DNA of 64,000 nucleotides from Plantago major (GCA_026545765.1 CM048841.1:3837212-3901211), one strand, 5' to 3'. Shown: positions 1 through 12,564, counted from the first letter of the stretch. The notes: generated by a model not told the origin, from the letters alone. Made by a program: numbers and translations.

Positions 1-778
1 GTGAAATTGATACTGCTTTAGAAATACTTTCTAGAGTTCACATGACTGAAGTGAAAATTGTGCCAACAATTCACCGTACTCACCTAGAAGTGCAATTTAG
101 TTTGTGAAAATTGTCATCAACCTTGTGCAGACAATTAGACTAGGGCTGAAATTAGACTATTTGTATCATTCAAAACCCAAACATAAGTGCTCGCTGTTTT
201 TCTTAGTATACGATTCCTGGTGCATTCATGGTGGTATTCGAACAACTGATTGAATACACCAACAGCATATTCCTAATGTTTGATGATATAATTGCTAAAG
301 ACATATTCATTGATTCGTTCTGGCTGATGCCAACTTTCCGAAGACCTTTTACTTGTTTATTGAAGTTGTATATAAGACTTTTGTGACTGAGATTCGTCAA
401 AGTCACTTTGAAAATGCATTTATTGCAACCTTTTGAGGCTGTTTGGTTGATTTTATCCACAAGTGATGGCAGAACTAGTTTAGGTGAGAATTCTCTTTGA
501 AAACAGCTCTGTTTTGACCATGATTATGTGGTTTCCCGCAAGGCACAATTGCTCGAATGCAATTATAACCATAATGAGATGTGAATGCTGTCAGCATAAC
601 CTTTTGATGTCTAGTCTTATTTGTTTACTCTAATAAGAATAATCTAGAAATAAGTGTCATCTAGAATGGTGTGATAAAATATCAAGTGTCACTGTTGTAT
701 AATAGTAATGTCACTAATATGTATAATATCACATGGTGATAAACATTATAAAATGTTCATTGAATTTCTCTCTTGCAG
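1..778. other. Intron or upstream region of the Mpv17 gene
   Basis: AT-rich, with no exon I can support. It probably belongs to the intron before the last Mpv17 exon. An open frame on the minus strand near 203-460 resembles no family I know. Confidence 0.5.
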
Positions 779-1187
779 GTATCAAGGTTTAGACCGCATC
801 ATTAGGTTACAGATGAAGCTGCAGCCAAATTCATTCAAGTTTGTTGCAACAAAAGTGGCACTTGATGGTGTCATCTTTGGGCCTTTGGATTTACTGGTAT
901 TCTTCACTTACATGGGATTTTCTTCAGGTAAAAGTGCTGTCCAGGTTAAGGAAGATGTCAAAAGAGATTTTTTGCCGGCTTTAGTTCTAGAGGGAGGCAT
1001 ATGGCCAGCAGTTCAGGTGGCAAACTTCCGATATGTTCCACTTAGGTATCAACTTCTGTATGTCAACTTCTTCTGCTTGTTGGATAGCTGCTTTCTATCT
1101 TGGCTTGAGCAACAAGAAGATGCTGCATGGAAGCAATGGTTTAAGCGGCTTCAGCCTTTGAAGGAAAACGAAGGGCAAGGCAGTTAG
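779..1187 (+). CDS. Mpv17/PMP22 family membrane protein, last exon (partial gene)
   Basis: Mpv17/PMP22 proteins are small four-helix membrane proteins of peroxisomes, mitochondria or plastids; their transport or pore role is only partly understood. The exon follows a pyrimidine-rich acceptor ending in TTGCAG at 778 and reads about 135 residues to TAG at 1185-1187. It starts with YQGLDRIIR and contains the family signature as WPAVQVANFRYVPLRYQ followed by LYVNFFCLLDSCFLSWLE, where most members have a Trp in the last helix. The usual preceding GHYW/GHFW segment must lie in an upstream exon. I could not find it in bases 1-778, which look like intron, so the gene begins outside the window. The subfamily and target organelle cannot be judged without the N-terminus. 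The family call is firm. Confidence 0.85.
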
Positions 1188-1950
1188 TATCGTATCTGTT
1201 AGTTTTAGTTCCTGTCACTCCCATGCCTAAATCAGCTTTGGCTATCATTCTGGTGAATCCAAATTCAAGCACAACATCGTTATAGAAAGACGTGCGGGAA
1301 ACCATTCTTTTTACGTGGATACCGATGAGTAAAGGAGAACACTACTGGGAAAAAGCTTACATGGTTCTTTTGTTCAATATGAAGATGACATTGTATTTTG
1401 TATCCATTTTCAAAGTGGAAGCATTGGAATGTTATGTGACTCTTTTTGTCACCTTACATGAGTTTGATCCTAATCTGCAGTTGTGTCAAAATATGTAGTA
1501 CATGTTCCTGACCTGGCATGTGCATACATGCTATGCATGATTACTTTAATTGTTGTCATGAACGGATTCAAAAGTGAATTGTACTTCCTCCGTCCTCAGC
1601 ACATACATGCTATGCTTGATACTTCACTTGGAGCTCTAGTTTTGGCGGTGGTGTTCTCGTGGTGGAAGATGGTCGGAGAAGATGTATTTTTTGTTTCTTT
1701 TCCGGCTAATGTTCCTTACTTTTCTATTTCATATTTTCTTTTCTTTAATTAAATCTTTAAATTTTAATTTCTTAAAAGAAATTTCTTTAATGTAAAGAGA
1801 GAAAAGGGCAACTGGAGATGGAGAAAGCTAATATATGGCATGATGGTCAACGTGAAATGAGTTTTTGGAATTATCAGTAATTGTTAAAATACAAGGGACT
1901 AATATGTAATTGATGACTTTTTAAGGGGTAGCGAAATCAATTGCCCAAAA
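1188..1950. other. 3' UTR and spacer after the Mpv17 gene
   Basis: T-rich sequence after the stop codon. Short open frames here lack codon structure or family resemblance. No promoter, RNA gene or complete transposon is visible. Confidence 0.5.
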
Positions 1951-1954
1951 CAAA

Positions 1955-2530
1955 ATCACCATCAACAATCGCAGTCACCAATAAAAAACAAAAGCATCAT
2001 CTAATCATATTAAACTTCAGTGATTTGAAGGCACCATTAATAAACAAAAGCATCATCCAATCATATTAAACTTCAATAATTTGATGATTGTATTTTTGTT
2101 TTTTTGGGTAAATATTACAAATGCGGTAATTAGTTGAGGGTGTTTTGGAAAACTCATGATCACAAACCGAAAGCAATTGCCCCATATCATAATCACCATC
2201 AACAATCAAAGTCACCAATAAAAAACAAACTGTGAAAATGGAGACACTCCGTATCCAAGAGGTCACGGGTTCGATCCGCGAAATGGGTGATTTATCTCTC
2301 TGTAATCTGTATATAGAATGATTGAAATGGTGTTTAGAGATTTATTTATAATAAAATTTGTTCATGGCTAAGTATTATAATTGCAAATAAATAAATAAAC
2401 AAAAGCATCATCTAGTCACTAAACTTCATACTTTAATAATTTGATGATAGTATTATTATATGTTTATTTATTTTTTTTGGGTAAATATACAAACGCAATA
2501 ATTAGTTGAGGGCGTTTTGGAAAACTCATG
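1955..2530 (+). repeat. Locally duplicated AT-rich segments
   Basis: Two kinds of block recur. One begins AACAAAAGCATCATC, runs through TAATTTGATGAT and GGGTAAATAT, and ends TTTTGGAAAACTCATG; it occurs at about 2041-2158 and 2397-2530. The other reads CACCATCAACAATC, then AAGTCACCAATAAAAAAC, at about 1960-1992 and 2200-2230. The SINE-like sequence at about 2230-2399 lies between the copies. This looks like an imperfect duplication later interrupted by the SINE. Confidence 0.6.
2230..2399 (+). mobile_element. Degenerate tRNA-derived SINE
   Basis: The segment has a pol III B-box-like core, GGTCACGGGTTCGATCC, at about 2261-2277. Its 3' part, TAAGTATTATAATTGCAAAT plus an A-rich tail, resembles the tail of the better kept SINE at 22974-23106. 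The A-box half is eroded. There is no clean target duplication, so it is an older or damaged copy. Confidence 0.6.
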
Positions 2531-2798
2531 CAAATATACATTATTTTGCAAGAAGTCAAGAACTAAAGTTTATAAAGAATTGGAGATTTCACTAATAAAT
2601 TTACGGTAAATTACAATCATCATATACTACACATCAAATAAAGTGAAAAGGAGGTAGGTAGGGACTCTCCAATACGCCTTCTACTCAAACCATTTGACAC
2701 ACATTTTTATAGGTGTGGTAAGTACACTATAGACGAGGAGGGCGTAGGGCGGCATAGAAGAAACCGAAAGCAAATCCGGGTTGTCATGTAATGATTTG

Positions 2799-3629
2799 TC
2801 AATAATACCCTTGCAGAATCTCAAGAAGCTGGGCCCCTTTTCTCCGCCCCCTAACACTACACTCCCCTTGCAAAGCCAAAGTCACCGCACGCGCCACCTC
2901 CTCTGCCGGCGCCACCGCCGCGCCATCACTCAAACCACCGTAAATCACCGCCAACACGCTCATCGCATGCTCCTTTCCCCTCCCTTCCATCCTCCCCATC
3001 ACCTCCACCATCATCGGCACCGCCAGCGCGTGCGCCCTCACCTCCGCCGCCCCTTCCGCCACCGTACACAGCAGCTCCAACGCCGCTAGCGCCCGCTCCC
3101 CCACCGCAATCTCCGCGTCCGTCATCGCCTCCACCACCGCATTCACCGCTCCTTCCTCCAACGCCACGCGCCTATTGTCCTCCACCAAACAAAGCGCCAG
3201 TAGCACCTTGCTGGCAGCCTTACGCGCGTCGCCCGCGCGTAGAGAGTTTACGACGCCACGCATGACCGCATTCGTGCACGCGCCTGTGCCAGCAGCGCGT
3301 GCGTTCGGGACGAGGGACTTTTCGAGTAGCTGGAGGGCCTTGGCTTGGCTGCCGGAAGCGAACTGGTGGGCCACGAGGTGGAAGAGGTCCTCGAAGGGTG
3401 GTTCGGGTGGGTTTTCGTCGGGTTTGTGGACGTTCGGGAATCGCCATTGCGTGAAGCTGTTGGAAGAAGAGGAGGAGGAGGATGTTGTTGGTGCTGGCGG
3501 CGGCGCGTGGGGTAGTGGTGGTGGTGTGGTGGTTGTGGGGCTGAGGACAGTTTGAGTGCATTGGCGGAAGAAGCCGCAGGAAAAGAGATTGGCGGTTGTT
3601 TTCAGCTTTGGTTGATTTGGTGGTTTCAT
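2799..3629 (-). CDS. Armadillo-repeat protein, intronless, 276 aa
   Basis: The frame starts MKPPNQPKLKTTANLFSCGF and ends GYY then TGA. Residues 30-58 are a Pro/Thr/Ser-rich low-complexity stretch. Residues about 85-275 form Ala/Leu-rich helical repeats of the ARM type, such as KAASKVLLALCLVEDNRRVA, EEGAVNAVVEAM and GERALAALELLCTVAEGAAE. The layout matches the ARM part of plant U-box (PUB) proteins, but no U-box is present, so I call it an ARM-only relative with a likely protein-binding role. The coding sequence is much more GC-rich than its surroundings, which gives long open frames on the other strand that are only shadows. The exact orthologue is not assigned. Confidence 0.85.
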   Translation of the reverse strand: MKPPNQPKLKTTANLFSCGFFRQCTQTVLSPTTTTPPPLPHAPPPAPTTSSSSSSSNSFTQWRFPNVHKPDENPPEPPFEDLFHLVAHQFASGSQAKALQLLEKSLVPNARAAGTGACTNAVMRGVVNSLRAGDARKAASKVLLALCLVEDNRRVALEEGAVNAVVEAMTDAEIAVGERALAALELLCTVAEGAAEVRAHALAVPMMVEVMGRMEGRGKEHAMSVLAVIYGGLSDGAAVAPAEEVARAVTLALQGECSVRGRRKGAQLLEILQGYY

Positions 3630-4549
3630 GGTGTTGCTGTAATAGATGTTATGATGATGAAGAAGAATTCTTATTTTATTAGTTTGTACTCCACTCTCCT
3701 ATCGCATAACTTTGTACATTTATATTTTTTGATAGTGTCATACATGGAGAGATTGTTAGAAGATAACCTACTCTATACCCCAAAAGAATGAAAAATCTTA
3801 CATGTAGGCCATTGGCAATTATTGATTTTTAAGGGGTCTCTAACTTTTCTATTTAAAAATTTACTAATTCCTAAAGGTAGAATCCAAAAAAATAGGTTCA
3901 ACGTAACATGAAACTTTATTGTAAGTATACAAGAAGTTGGTGATTAATAAAAAATTGATAGTCATCGAATTCTTGAAGTACTACTAATATTTAGTAGTCC
4001 AAATTAAACTCATGGTCTACTAGTTATTAATTAGATCATAAAAAGCCCTCATTGCTCACAGAGTTTTTGAGGGGTTTTAAGTTGAAACTAACCTCTAAAA
4101 ATCCTTCAATTTGAAGTGTCTTGCACATAAATTATACATTACCCATTAAAAGTATACCCTTTACTACATTTTCATGTTTATTATTTATTTTTAATTTTTA
4201 TCTATAATTACGTGTCAATTTAATGTATGAAGTTGTCCGGGACGGGTGGAGTAATGAGTTGAAAGGGAAAGATCAATAATAGATAATGTCATAGATCATG
4301 TGTTTGTTTTGAGATTCAGATCAGTAAATGTACCTTGCATGGGATACAGTTGGTAATGGTACCGGCCAGGAATCAGATTCAGAGCTAAAGGACTGGGGAC
4401 ACACTTGCACTCACGACAAAATGCTCACTGCTGCCTTCATAATCGATGGTTACCCTGTCAAAGGATAGGACTAAATGTATTTGGGCCTTGTTCAATTGCC
4501 CCAAACCATACCTAGCCCAGACCAAGAACAAATCTAAGTCCATTACTGA
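3630..4549. other. Spacer upstream of the ARM-repeat gene
   Basis: AT-rich DNA that probably holds the ARM gene promoter next to 3630. No gene, RNA or complete transposon is recognised. Confidence 0.5.
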
Positions 4550-4789
4550 TGATCTAGGGGTATTCGAAAAATACTGAAAAATCAAACTGAAACCCAAACC
4601 GAAAAGGGTTCGGTTTTCAGTATGCTATTTTAAAGCAAATCAGTTTTTGGTAAATTTCGGTGTAGTGCCGAAAAATGATTAAAAAACTACATAATTGTGT
4701 AAGTCGTAACTTCTACATAAAAGGTACTATGGGATTTTAAGTTCCCCATGTTTGTGTAATATTGGGAAGTAGTAAAGGAACAATGGGAA

Positions 4790-7700
4790 CTTAAATTTGT
4801 ACCAGCGGTTCCAGAATCTCCATCAGGGTTCCCGTTCTGTGGATGAGTATTCCACCGATTTCTACACCTTTCTGGCTCGTGTTGATCTCAACGAGTCCCC
4901 TCTTCAGTTGGTCTCCCGATATATTGGTGGTCTGCGTCTCCAGTTACAGGATGTTCTGAATATGTTCGACCCGTTAACTGTCGTCGAGGCACAACAGCGT
5001 GCATCCCAGGCTGAAAACAGTTAGCCCGGCGTGGCACCGGTAGCTTCAGGCCACCAGCAAATTCGACCAGTGGCACAAGTTCTTCGTCGCAGCCTGCTCG
5101 GGAAAATTCTGCACCACCCACCCCTCAACCGGCACGTGGTTCTGCAGTCCCCCCACACGGACGTGCTGGTGGTTTGCGATGCTTTAATTGTGGTGAAGTT
5201 GGTCATCGCCAAGCAGATTGTCGAAATCCGAAATCTACCAATCGTGGCCTTTTTACCGAGGCTAATGATCCAGAATCTGTCCTTCTCGCAAATTCGACCC
5301 CGACTTATGATGATAATGCTGACACTGACGTGGAAGAGTATGTTTCCGGTGATGTTGGTCCTCTGTTAGTGCTCCGTCGGTCCTGCTTAACACCTCGTGC
5401 TCCTGTCAACGAGTGGTTACGCAATAATTTGTTTCATTCAACTTGCACCATAGGTGGGAAAGTTTGCACCTTCATCATTGATGTTGGAAGCTGTGAGAAC
5501 GTGATTTCTGAAGTTGCAGTTTCAAAACTCAGTCTCTCCCCTGAACCTCACCCCAAGCCTTATCGTCTTTCCTGGCTTAGTCAAGGTACGGATGTTACAG
5601 TTTCCAAGCGTGTGCTTGTTAATTTTTCCATCGGCTCTACTTATCGTGATGTTGTATACTGTGATGTGGTTCCTATGGATGCTTGTCACCTTTTACTTGG
5701 TCGCCCTTGGCAATATGATTAATTCTGTTCACCATGATGGACGTGCTAACACCTATTCGGTCTTATTCCGTGGTACCAAAATTGTCTTAATGCCTACTCA
5801 GCCCAAAGGGGGTGCTGTCCCCACAGCTCAAACACCTTCCCCTACTACCTTGTTGTCTCGTGGTCCTTTTCAGGCTGCCATGGAAGAATCTGGCGTGGTA
5901 TTTATCTTGTTTTGCTCTCTGGTTACGAGTGATCCCCCTCCGCTGTACTTGTTCCTGTTCAACCACTGTTAAAGGAGTTTGCAGATGTCTTTCCCGAGAT
6001 TCTACCTTGTGAATTGCCTCCTTTGTGTGATATCCAGCATCATATTGACTTGGTCCCGGGTGCTGCTCTGCCCAATCGACCTCATTACCGTATGAGTCCC
6101 AAGGAACATGAAGAGTTGCGTCGACAGGTTGAGGAACTGCTAGCTAAGGGACACATTCGCGAAAGCCTTAGCCCCTGTGTTGTCCCTGCCCTCCTTACCC
6201 CGAAAAAGGATGGCTCTTGGCGTATGTGTGTTGATAGTCGCGCCATCAACAAGATTACGGTGCACTATCGGTTTCCTATTCCCCGATTGGATGACTTGTT
6301 AAATCAATTGGGTGGTGCTTCTGTGTTTAGCAAACTGGATCTCAAGAGTGGCTACCATCATATTCGTATTCGCATGGGAGATGAGTGGAAAACTGCTTTC
6401 AAGACTCGCGAGGGCTTATATGAGTGGCTTGTGATGTTATTCGGTCTGTCCAATGCCCCTTGCACTTTTATGCGTGTGTGAACCAAGCTCTTCGCCCTTT
6501 TATTGGAAAGTTTGTCGTCGTTTATTTCGATGACATCTTGATTTATAGTGACAACGATATGGCACACCTTGACCACCTGCGTGAAGTGTTATTGGTTCTC
6601 CGTCGTGATAAGTTCTATGCTGCTACCGCAAAGTGCGCATTTCTGTCTGCTTCAATATAGTTTCTCGGTTATGTGGTTTCTCGTGAGGAACTGAAAGTCA
6701 ACCCTAGTAAGGTTCTGGTCGTCGACCAATGGCCCCGACCTTCCTCTATCACTGAGGTTCGTAGTTTTCACGGGTTGGCATCCTTCTATCGGCGTTTTAT
6801 ACCTCACTTCAGTGGTGTTATGGCTCCTATCACGGATTGCATGAAAGGGACTAAGTTCCACTGGACTAATGATGCGGAGGCTGCCTTTCTTGAAATTAAG
6901 CGCCGGCTCACTTCGGCCCCTATTTTGGTACTTCCTGATTTCTCCGAGCCCTTTGAACTCCATTGCGATGCTTCGAAAACAGGTGTTGGGGCTGTACTCA
7001 GCCAATCAGGCCGTCCTGTTGATTATTTCAGTGAGAAACTTTCTAGTGCTAAACTTCGCTTTAGCACCTATAATATCGAGTTTTATGCGATTGTCCAGGC
7101 CATCAAGCATTTGCGTCATTATCTGTTTCAGTGGAAATTCGTCCTATATACGGATCATGATTCCCTCAAGCATCTTGGCAGCCAAGATAAGATATCTCAT
7201 CGTCATGCTTCTTGGATTTCTTATTTGCAGCAATTTACTTTTGTGATTAAACACAAAGCAGGTGTTTCTAATCGCATTGCAGATGCTTTGAGTCGCCGTC
7301 ATGGGTTGTTGACTGAGATGCGTGTCCATGTCCCCGGCTTTGATTCGTTCGTGGATCTCTATCTTGATGATCCATTCTTTTCTCAGGTCCTTGCTCGCAT
7401 CCAACAGGGTGACTCGACATATTTTGTGTTGGAAGATGGGTTTCTTTTCCACGGTGTGCAACTGTGCATTCTCGACTGCAGTTTGCGCTTGAAGATGATT
7501 CAGGAACTCCATAACGAAGGTCATGTGGGGCGTGACCACACTTTCCAGCTTCTTGCGGGTTCATATTTTTGGCCCTCTATGCGCAAGGAAGTTGGTCGTT
7601 TTGTTGCCCGCTGTCGTGTTTGTCAGTTGGCAAAGGGAGCATCGACTAATGCCGGGCTATATTTACCCCTACCTATTCCCACACAACCATGGTCTGATGT

Positions 7701-8955
7701 TAGTATGGATTTTGTCCTTGGCTTACCACGTACCCACCGTGGTTCTAATTCTATTTATGTGGTTGTTGACCGATTTTCGAAGATGGCTCACTTTATTCCA
7801 TGTAAGAAGACTTCTGATGATGTTGCTGTAGCGCAACTTTACTTTCGTGATGTGTATCGTCTTCATGGACTTCCTGCATCTATAGTTTCTGATCGCGACA
7901 CCCGTTTTGTGAGTCACTTTTGGCGGAGTTTATGGCGTATGGTTAATACTCAGCTCAATTTTAGCAGTGCTTATCATCCGCAGACAGATGGTCAGACCGA
8001 AGTCGTAAATCGTTCGTTGGGAAATCTTTTGCGCAGCTTAGTTGGGGATCATCCCAAGGCGTGGGATCAGAAACTGCCTCAAGCTGAGTTTGTCATGTGG
8101 TTTATGGGTTGTCTCCGCGGGGACCTCTTGATTTGCTAGCTCTGCCCAGCAAGGTGCGTCCACATGCTACTGCAGAAGAGTTTGTTGGACAGTTGGCTCA
8201 AGTTCATCAGTCCACGCATGCGCACTTGGTTGCTGCTACTGCCAAATACAAGGCACAAGCTGATCAGAAACGGCGTGCTGTTGATTTCGATGTTGGTGAC
8301 TTTGTTTGGGCTATACTCACTAAGGATCGTTTTCCTGCTCATGAATATAGTAAGCTTGCTGCTAAGAAGATTGGTCCTGTCGAGATTGTGGAGAAGATCA
8401 ATCCAAATGCCTATCGTTTGCGCCTTCCCAGCCATGTTCATACTTCTGATGTCTTCAATGTGACGCATCTTGTTCCTTTCATGGGTGATTCTTCTTCTGA
8501 TGAGGATGATGCGGTTTCAGATTCGAGGTCGAATCTTCTCTATCCAGGGGGGAATGATGCGATGCAATTCGAGGAGGTTTATATGCAGAAAATGGCGCAT
8601 CCGAAGTTGCTGCGGAAGTGTTTTCCATGCAGAAACGGTGTTCTGAGTCAAAGTCATCGCTTTGCCATGATGTACGATGGATTTCGGCCATCGGAAGTCG
8701 TCTGGAGCTAAAATCGCATTTTTATAAGTTTTGGGCACTTTTTGTAATTTTTAATAGTTGTTAGAATTCGTTTTGTATTAGGTTCCTTTCCAGCAAGTTA
8801 GGTTTTTAGTATTTAAGCATTCTTAGACGTTTTTGTGTTGCAGTTTTGATTGATTAATGAAAAACGAGGTTTCCTCAAAATCTATCAATTTTCGGTATTC
8901 TACGTAATCAACGAACTTTGATAAAGAATTTTTCCTAGCCACGTACGCTGCATCA
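4790..8955 (+). mobile_element. Broken Ty3/gypsy LTR retrotransposon, 5'-truncated fossil
   Basis: Parts in order: the end of gag (about 4.8-5.0 kb), a CCHC zinc knuckle CFNCGEVGHRQADC (about 5.18 kb), an aspartic-protease-like region (about 5.4-5.7 kb), reverse transcriptase with YFDDILIYS (about 6.0-6.7 kb), RNase H (about 6.9-7.3 kb), and integrase with the HHCC-type and catalytic regions (about 7.5-8.5 kb). The integrase tail reads NLLYPGGND, as in chromovirus-type plant elements, perhaps CRM-like. An LTR-like tail at about 8.71-8.955 kb carries TATTTAAG and ends GCATCA. No 5' LTR or gag start is present. The coding part is broken in roughly half a dozen places and is not functional. An age cannot be given without paired LTRs. 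Confidence 0.9.
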
Positions 8956-9115
8956 GAATTCATAGGTTTGAAAATTTTCAGTTGGTGTCCGATTGTTATC
9001 AGTCCATAGTTCCGATTTGGAGTTTGTATTTCATGGTTAGTTTCGAATTTTCAGGCCTGATCTAAAGTTATGGTTTGGATTTTGGCGGGATTGAGCCTAT
9101 TGACAACCCTAATTG

Positions 9116-9445
9116 CGGATAACGTTGGAGTGTATATGTCTACATATGAAGATCTATAAGTTTTGCTTGTCCAAACAAATAATGTTTAGATTTATTATTG
9201 GTTGGATAAACCCACGGAACTTTCCGTGTATATGGTGATCCTTTTAAAAAATTTAACTACGACAAGAATTCTTTCATCACTCATACATGATGATGATCAC
9301 AAGTCATTGTGATCATGATTACTAACATTCGGTTTTGGTTGTTGTATTAATAGTGGAGTGAGGTTGTAATCCTTTCTTTTCGTGTATTGTTGTAGAGTAT
9401 ATCTTATACTCTCGAGATTTGAGTTGAATAAATTTTTAGCCGTTT

Positions 9446-9476
<31 letters not shown>
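9116..9476 (+). repeat. Poly(A)-ended segment, probable retroposed 3' end
   Basis: A run of 30 A residues (9447-9476) follows an AATAAA signal (9427-9432) by 14 bases, the spacing of a polyadenylated transcript. The upstream sequence has no coding similarity I recognise. It may be the 3' end of a processed retrocopy, a LINE or an LTR. The A-run could also be a simple microsatellite, but the signal placed just before it argues for retroposition. Confidence 0.45.
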
Positions 9477-9478
<2 letters not shown>

Positions 9479-9479
9479 A

Positions 9480-12040
9480 TTAATAACATTAATTTAGTTT
9501 AAACATACATGATACATACGTATCACCAATCTAATATCACAACCATGTATACATGACTAACATGTTACTAGCAAACAATTACCAGTTCAAACTAGAACAA
9601 TGTAACACATGCATTTATAACATAAACGATGTTCATCCATTACAGAACTATATATCATGAATCAAACAACTAGCACATCGGAAGTCAATATAAAACCGAG
9701 CATATTGTATTAACAAATAACAAGAACCTAATTACGCATAATACATGCATCTCTAGTGTTGTATACCTCTCGTAGGCTCGAGTGTCTTTCTATTTGTTTT
9801 ACTACGTCTACATGGCAGCTTCATTACTAGTAATGTGGTGTGAGCACAAACAAATAGATTAAAAAAAATGGTAGTACACCACTAACATTTCCCGATCCGA
9901 AACTTGGTGATACTCTTGTTAATCCCAAATAAGTTTTCACCATACTAGTGGGGCACTAATTAAGGACACACTAGCTACTCCCTCATATCGTAGTATATGA
10001 TTCAATCGATCCTTTAAATGGCCTATATAATCTAATCAGTAATTACGACTATTTGACAAAACCGTAAGATCCTTCACAGTTAATTGACTCGTAATACTAA
10101 CTAAGCAAATGAATTTTGAACCTTGCATATGAAGTGCATGTACTTGGAGGAAGAAGACTACTACTACTACTACATATTGTTCAAATTCAAACTATTAGGA
10201 AAGACGAAAGTGACATCGATCGATCGCATATATAATTGAGTAATAAAAGTGTATATAGTGCATGTGGCATTATGATATTAATTATTGATTCAAATTCCTT
10301 TTAACGTTGGTTTGCATTTGGCTGAAGCCGTGAAATAGACATAAGATCGATCGACATGTGATCTAATTAAGATAATGATTAAAATGTTGGTGTTAAGTGT
10401 GATCATTTGGGTTTTAATTAATTAACTGAAATTATTAACATTGTGAAGGCGACAAAGTTAACTCCGACATCCATGCAAACAAACGAACCTTGCAACAAGT
10501 CAAATTTCATAGGGATACTAATTACTAATTAGGTACGGCAGAGTACTAGGTAAGCCAAAAAACAGCACAAAGTATTTTTGAGAGATACTAATTTATATAA
10601 ATACAAACCTATGCGGTTAAGAAAATTATCGATATTGTTAATAAAAATGTACTCCTATGTTATTAATAAAATGTATTTTTTTTTTATATATGAAAGAGCA
10701 ACGATGTTGACAGTATATATATTCTACCTATATAGATGATTTTCTTTACAGTATAAGTTTATCTATAGATCGTCTCTAAGAAGGCTTTACTTACTCAAAA
10801 GTCAGTAGCTTAGTTAACTAAAAATTATGTTGTACAAATTTAGGCAAACTAGAACTTTATCCTGAAAATTCATTAATTTCGATTCGATTCATTCGATTCG
10901 ATTACATTTTAGTTTAGTTATGTTTAGACGAATATAACATAGTCTAAATAATTTAATGCTGCATGTGATATATACTACTCCCAAAATATTTTTTTGTACG
11001 ATTATGATTGTCCAACATAACTCCGTCGTTTTATAGCTTTTGGAAGCTTGCCAGCTTGAACGGATGAAATTCATTTTACATTTTATTACCTTTTTATCCC
11101 AAAACATAGGGAGAATGAGAACTAATGTATAGTGTTTGTACTCTAACCATACACATGTATTATGTGTAGATTTCTGGATTCGCGTCCACACTTTACTCTA
11201 ACTAATGTGTCTGGATCCATGTCCAAATGAAACTTAATTGGGTCCGAATCCATGATCTATATTTGAGTTCATGTTAAAGTATGGGTTTTAGAGTCCATAT
11301 ATTACCTTATTGGTTAAGAACACTATATTAGGGTCACTTGCAAATCCTTTACATTTGATTTGAATCTGATTTTGTTTAGTACTACGTACCGACTTATCAA
11401 CTCGAATAGCTTCATTTATAAATAAATTTGTTGCATGTACATTTAGCTGGTAGCATATAAACTACTCAATCTGATATTCTTGTTCATCTAGTTTATAGAA
11501 AAAATAAGTTATCTGATTTGTTTTTATACATTATATTTAGCAAATCAATAGTTTATTAGATAATTACCGTAACAAATAACTAATTTATCAGCTACCTAAT
11601 CTACATAATCAAGTGTATCAGTTCATTTATCAATTAGTTTTACTAAATAAATTATGTGTATCATTACATATCAGTTAGCACGTAAAATGCACGTATAATG
11701 GGAGACGGATGGAGCATAAAAGCTAGAACGTACATATTAATTTGGGACTGAACGGAGGAAGTAGTTAGTGAGGTGGCGAGACATCCTGGGAAGAGATGCA
11801 TGAAATTCTCCTGACGAAAATGTTAAACGCAGTTTGAAAGATGAATTATTAATCATCTTGAAAAGAGGAAAGGAGAAAACGGTATAGAGCCAAAGCATTA
11901 GAGACGAACACAAACATACAAAGAAATTATAATGGCGTCCATGTGACATGACTTATGAGTTGAGCCAGCCGCTCCAAATTCAAACCATTTCAAATTATCA
12001 ACTTCACTCGATTGACCTTAGCTTCTTTATAATCTTATTA
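9480..12040. other. Gene-free AT-rich spacer
   Basis: No coding region or RNA gene is visible. Small features include an (ACT)n run near 10157-10172, a CGATTCGATTCATT direct repeat near 10878-10905, and fragments ending ACGGATGGAG (about 11707-11717) and GAACGGAGGAAGTA (about 11750-11763). The last two look like eroded ends of Stowaway-type MITEs. Confidence 0.5.
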
Positions 12041-12042
12041 TA

Positions 12043-12222
12043 TACTCCCTCCGTTCCAAATTGAACTTCACTGACGAATCCGAACACAAGTTTTAAAAGA
12101 ATAGTGAATAAAGTAGGAAAGATACTAAATAAAGTATGAAATATTTTTTATTTAAAGGATGAGAAGTTGAAATTGGGACGTACAATAGAGTGTGGGAAGT
12201 TGAATCGGGACGGATGAAGTAT
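12043..12222. mobile_element. Stowaway-type MITE
   Basis: Starts CTCCCTCCGTTCC after TA and ends GGGACGGATGAAG before TA, the terminal repeats of the Stowaway (Tc1/mariner) superfamily. The interior TGAATAAAGTAGGAAAGAT and GGATGAGAAGTTGAAATTG recur in the copies at 19909-20154 (inverted) and 28579-28801. Non-coding. Confidence 0.8.
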
Positions 12223-12537
12223 ATACTACCTCTGTTCCAAAGACGTTTTTTAACTTTTTACAATTAACTAATTTCGACTTTAGCAACAAAATAATGTTAA
12301 ACTGTAATGATAAAATATTTAAATTATAGTTGAAGAGGCAAATTTCATCCATAGCATCCATTTAAATTTTCTAATTACATATAGGTAATCATTAGTTCGA
12401 TAATTATATTGAGGTCCAAAATTTTAGAAGTGGTGTATGAAATAACCCTAGTTTAAAATTAATTTGTAGTTAGATTTTAAACTAGTCTACTGAAAAAGTT
12501 GGAATGAGACGACTCGTTGACATAGTGGAAGTAGTAT
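12223..12537. mobile_element. Probable second Stowaway-like MITE
   Basis: It directly abuts the previous MITE at a TATA. It begins CTACCTCTGTTCC and ends near GTGGAAGTAGTA, with imperfectly matching ends. It would end a few bases before the TATA region of the OVATE gene, so transposon sequence may form part of that promoter. Confidence 0.45.
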
Positions 12538-12547
12538 GTATGTATGT

Positions 12548-12564
12548 ACTATATATATATATAA
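12548..12564 (+). promoter_or_regulatory. TATA region of the OVATE family gene
   Basis: ACTATATATATATATAAC lies about 50 bases upstream of the first ATG at 12615, in the position of a core promoter. A short leader of about 20-30 bases would follow. Confidence 0.5.

Noticed and set aside
203-460. Minus-strand 85-codon open frame
   Set aside because: No recognisable domain, no promoter context, and it lies in what looks like intron.
1292-1752. Two overlapping open frames after the Mpv17 stop
   Set aside because: In the 3' UTR/spacer; composition is T-rich and the hydrophobic runs follow from that.
2781-3555. Plus-strand open frames of 102 and 126 codons over the ARM gene
   Set aside because: They are antisense shadows of the GC-rich ARM-repeat frame and have no family features.
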